From Chitinophagaceae bacterium (GTDB lineage Bacteria; Bacteroidota; Bacteroidia; Chitinophagales; Chitinophagaceae): a stretch of 5,896 nucleotides of DNA. The DNA lies in assembly GCA_009996555.1 (NCBI GenBank), contig JAACZX010000160.1:1-5896 (forward strand), in the 5' to 3' direction. Positions 4,653-5,896 of the stretch are shown here, piece by piece. A program made the position numbers and the translations under genes. The notes under the pieces were generated by a model, which was given only the letters and a program-made list of their open reading frames with translations, was not told where the DNA came from and ran no database searches. Positions within the stretch are counted from its first letter, which is position 1. Each line of letters opens with the position of its first letter.

Positions 4653-5896
4653 TTACTGAGCCAAACTGATGTTCACCTGCAAGCCAGCCCTTGTATTTAC
4701 TACTGGCGGCGGCGTAGCAATATAGCCTACCACTCTTGTTTGTTCAAAGAACAAACGCAGTCTTACACGGTTGTTCAGTACATAGTCAATCGACGGGTTG
4801 ATCGATAATACTTTTTGTCCGCCGGTTGGAATGGTGTTACGCTGGTCAAGAATATTATTTGATGTGGCGTTATCACGATAAGTCATATCAAAACGGAAAC
4901 TCAGGTCGTTTGATAATGTTTTGGAATCGTTTTTACTGAACGGCACTTTAAACGGCAGTTTCAATCCTCGTTTACGCCAGCCTGCACCCACTGTTACTTC
5001 CACACTACGCACTTCACTCACCTGGAAATCGATCAAACTTAAACTGATGGTGCGGCTGCGGCCGTAATCAAGTTTAAAGTTGAGTTGGTTGGTCATTTGC
5101 ACATCAATTCCAATCAATGGAGAGAAACGCTCACTGATGGTAAGATTTGGCACAATGAAAAACGGAACAAAGTTGTTTGAAATAGTATCCACAAACGAAG
5201 GAAAGCCCAGTCCAAACTGATCAGCATACAACAATGCCGAGGTGAAATTATTCATACTTAGATTGCTGCTGTAACCATGTGTAATACTGAAGTTGGTAAA
5301 GATGCGGTCGAAGCCGGGTATTCTTGACAAACCATTATATGTTAAACGCCAGTTTGGTTTTGGCAAATAACGTTTGAACGGATTGTCGTTGATCTTTGTG
5401 TTCTTCTGATCGATCAATGCCACTTTCAACGGATCCTGGTCTGTATAGGCCGCAACAAATGCCGGGATCAATACATCCTGCGCATAACGTCCATATCCTT
5501 TGTAATAACCATCAGGATTTATTTGGTTACCGCTGTATGGATTCTTACCTCCAAGCCGTTGCGACAGTAACAACCTGTTTGCTTCAAACTGCAGGAATGA
5601 TTCGCCGGGTGTTGTAGCCGAGAATTTCCTGAACATTGTTTGATAAGAAATGAAGCTGATATCGAAACCGCCGCTTGCTAACGGACTCAGGTGACCGAAA
5701 GTGCCATTACCCGTTGTGTCCTTAAACAACTGTGAATAGTTTTTACTGAATGAACGTGTAAGGTTCAGATCAATTGTAAAATCTCTGAATGGCTGTACCG
5801 TTGCTTCCGCTTTCAGTTCCTGGCGATAGCTTTGCGTAAACATGAAGTTGAAGTTGGTATCCTTTGTGATCCATCCTTTACTTGCTGCTTCATTCA
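4653..5896 (-). CDS. sprA: Cell-surface translocon SprA (Sov), C-terminal part
   Basis: The frame is open from the right edge to TAA at 4655-4653, giving 413 visible residues of a protein normally above 2,000 residues; the 5' end is outside the window. SprA (Sov in Porphyromonas) is the giant outer-membrane beta-barrel that forms the translocation pore of the type IX secretion system and is needed for gliding in Flavobacterium. Typical sequence includes KGWITKDTNFNF near the window edge, VQPFRDFTIDLNLTRSFSKNY, the LSPLASGGFDISF segment, and near the end DLSFRFDMTYRDN, the PTGGQKVLSINPSIDYVLNN block and the final strand GLQVNISLAQ. Alternating hydrophobic and polar residues over many short strands fit the last part of the barrel. 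An internal ATG at 5843 is not a start, since the frame and family similarity continue upstream. No other secretion gene is nearby. Confidence 0.93.
   Translation of the reverse strand, partial: NEAASKGWITKDTNFNFMFTQSYRQELKAEATVQPFRDFTIDLNLTRSFSKNYSQLFKDTTGNGTFGHLSPLASGGFDISFISYQTMFRKFSATTPGESFLQFEANRLLLSQRLGGKNPYSGNQINPDGYYKGYGRYAQDVLIPAFVAAYTDQDPLKVALIDQKNTKINDNPFKRYLPKPNWRLTYNGLSRIPGFDRIFTNFSITHGYSSNLSMNNFTSALLYADQFGLGFPSFVDTISNNFVPFFIVPNLTISERFSPLIGIDVQMTNQLNFKLDYGRSRTISLSLIDFQVSEVRSVEVTVGAGWRKRGLKLPFKVPFSKNDSKTLSNDLSFRFDMTYRDNATSNNILDQRNTIPTGGQKVLSINPSIDYVLNNRVRLRLFFEQTRVVGYIATPPPVVNTRAGLQVNISLAQ

Noticed and set aside
5396..5617. Plus-strand open frame within sprA
   Set aside because: Antisense to well-matched SprA barrel sequence; no start context or family resemblance.

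Overview
The window looks like a Bacteroidota chromosome, most likely Chitinophagaceae or a close relative; the family is inferred from protein flavour only. The evidence is the C-terminal part of SprA (the type IX secretion outer-membrane translocon), a small acidic DUF2795 protein typical of this phylum, the absence of Shine-Dalgarno sequences, and four matches to the Bacteroidota promoter element TAnnTTTG placed just upstream of start codons. There is no sign of a phage, transposon, CRISPR array, tRNA or rRNA gene. It reads as ordinary core chromosome with compact intergenic spaces, none longer than about 180 bases.

Layout. Positions 1-150 (+) hold the last 49 codons of an unidentified gene, followed 15 bases later by an ABC ATPase of the MacB/LolD class (166-870) that ends at a strong terminator. 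A PduO-type cobalamin adenosyltransferase (976-1536, +) follows with its own promoter and converges on a LolD-like ATPase (1645-2307, -). LolD shares a divergent promoter region with the DUF2795 gene (2462-2683, +), which has a clean terminator. Then come a VOC/glyoxalase-fold protein (2796-3185, -), the enoyl-ACP reductase FabI (3312-4127, -), a divergent short GNAT-type acetyltransferase (4304-4582, +) and, convergent with it, the 3' end of sprA (4653-5896, -), separated by a perfect palindrome.

Functions. Most genes are independent housekeeping units: lipoprotein export or efflux energetics (two ATPases, no permease in view), adenosylcobalamin supply, fatty-acid elongation and type IX secretion. 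Only the first two genes look like an operon.

The least explained structure is a family of degenerate 7-bp tandem repeats (sense consensus near CGAAGTA). Three arrays occur, at the 3' ends of the adenosyltransferase, lolD and fabI genes, always in the same orientation relative to the gene. The lolD array runs into the coding sequence and supplies its last four codons and stop. Other points of interest are the fabI terminator that ends 11 bases before the VOC start codon, the very acidic DUF2795 protein, and two lone ATPases. I see no clearly new multi-gene system here.
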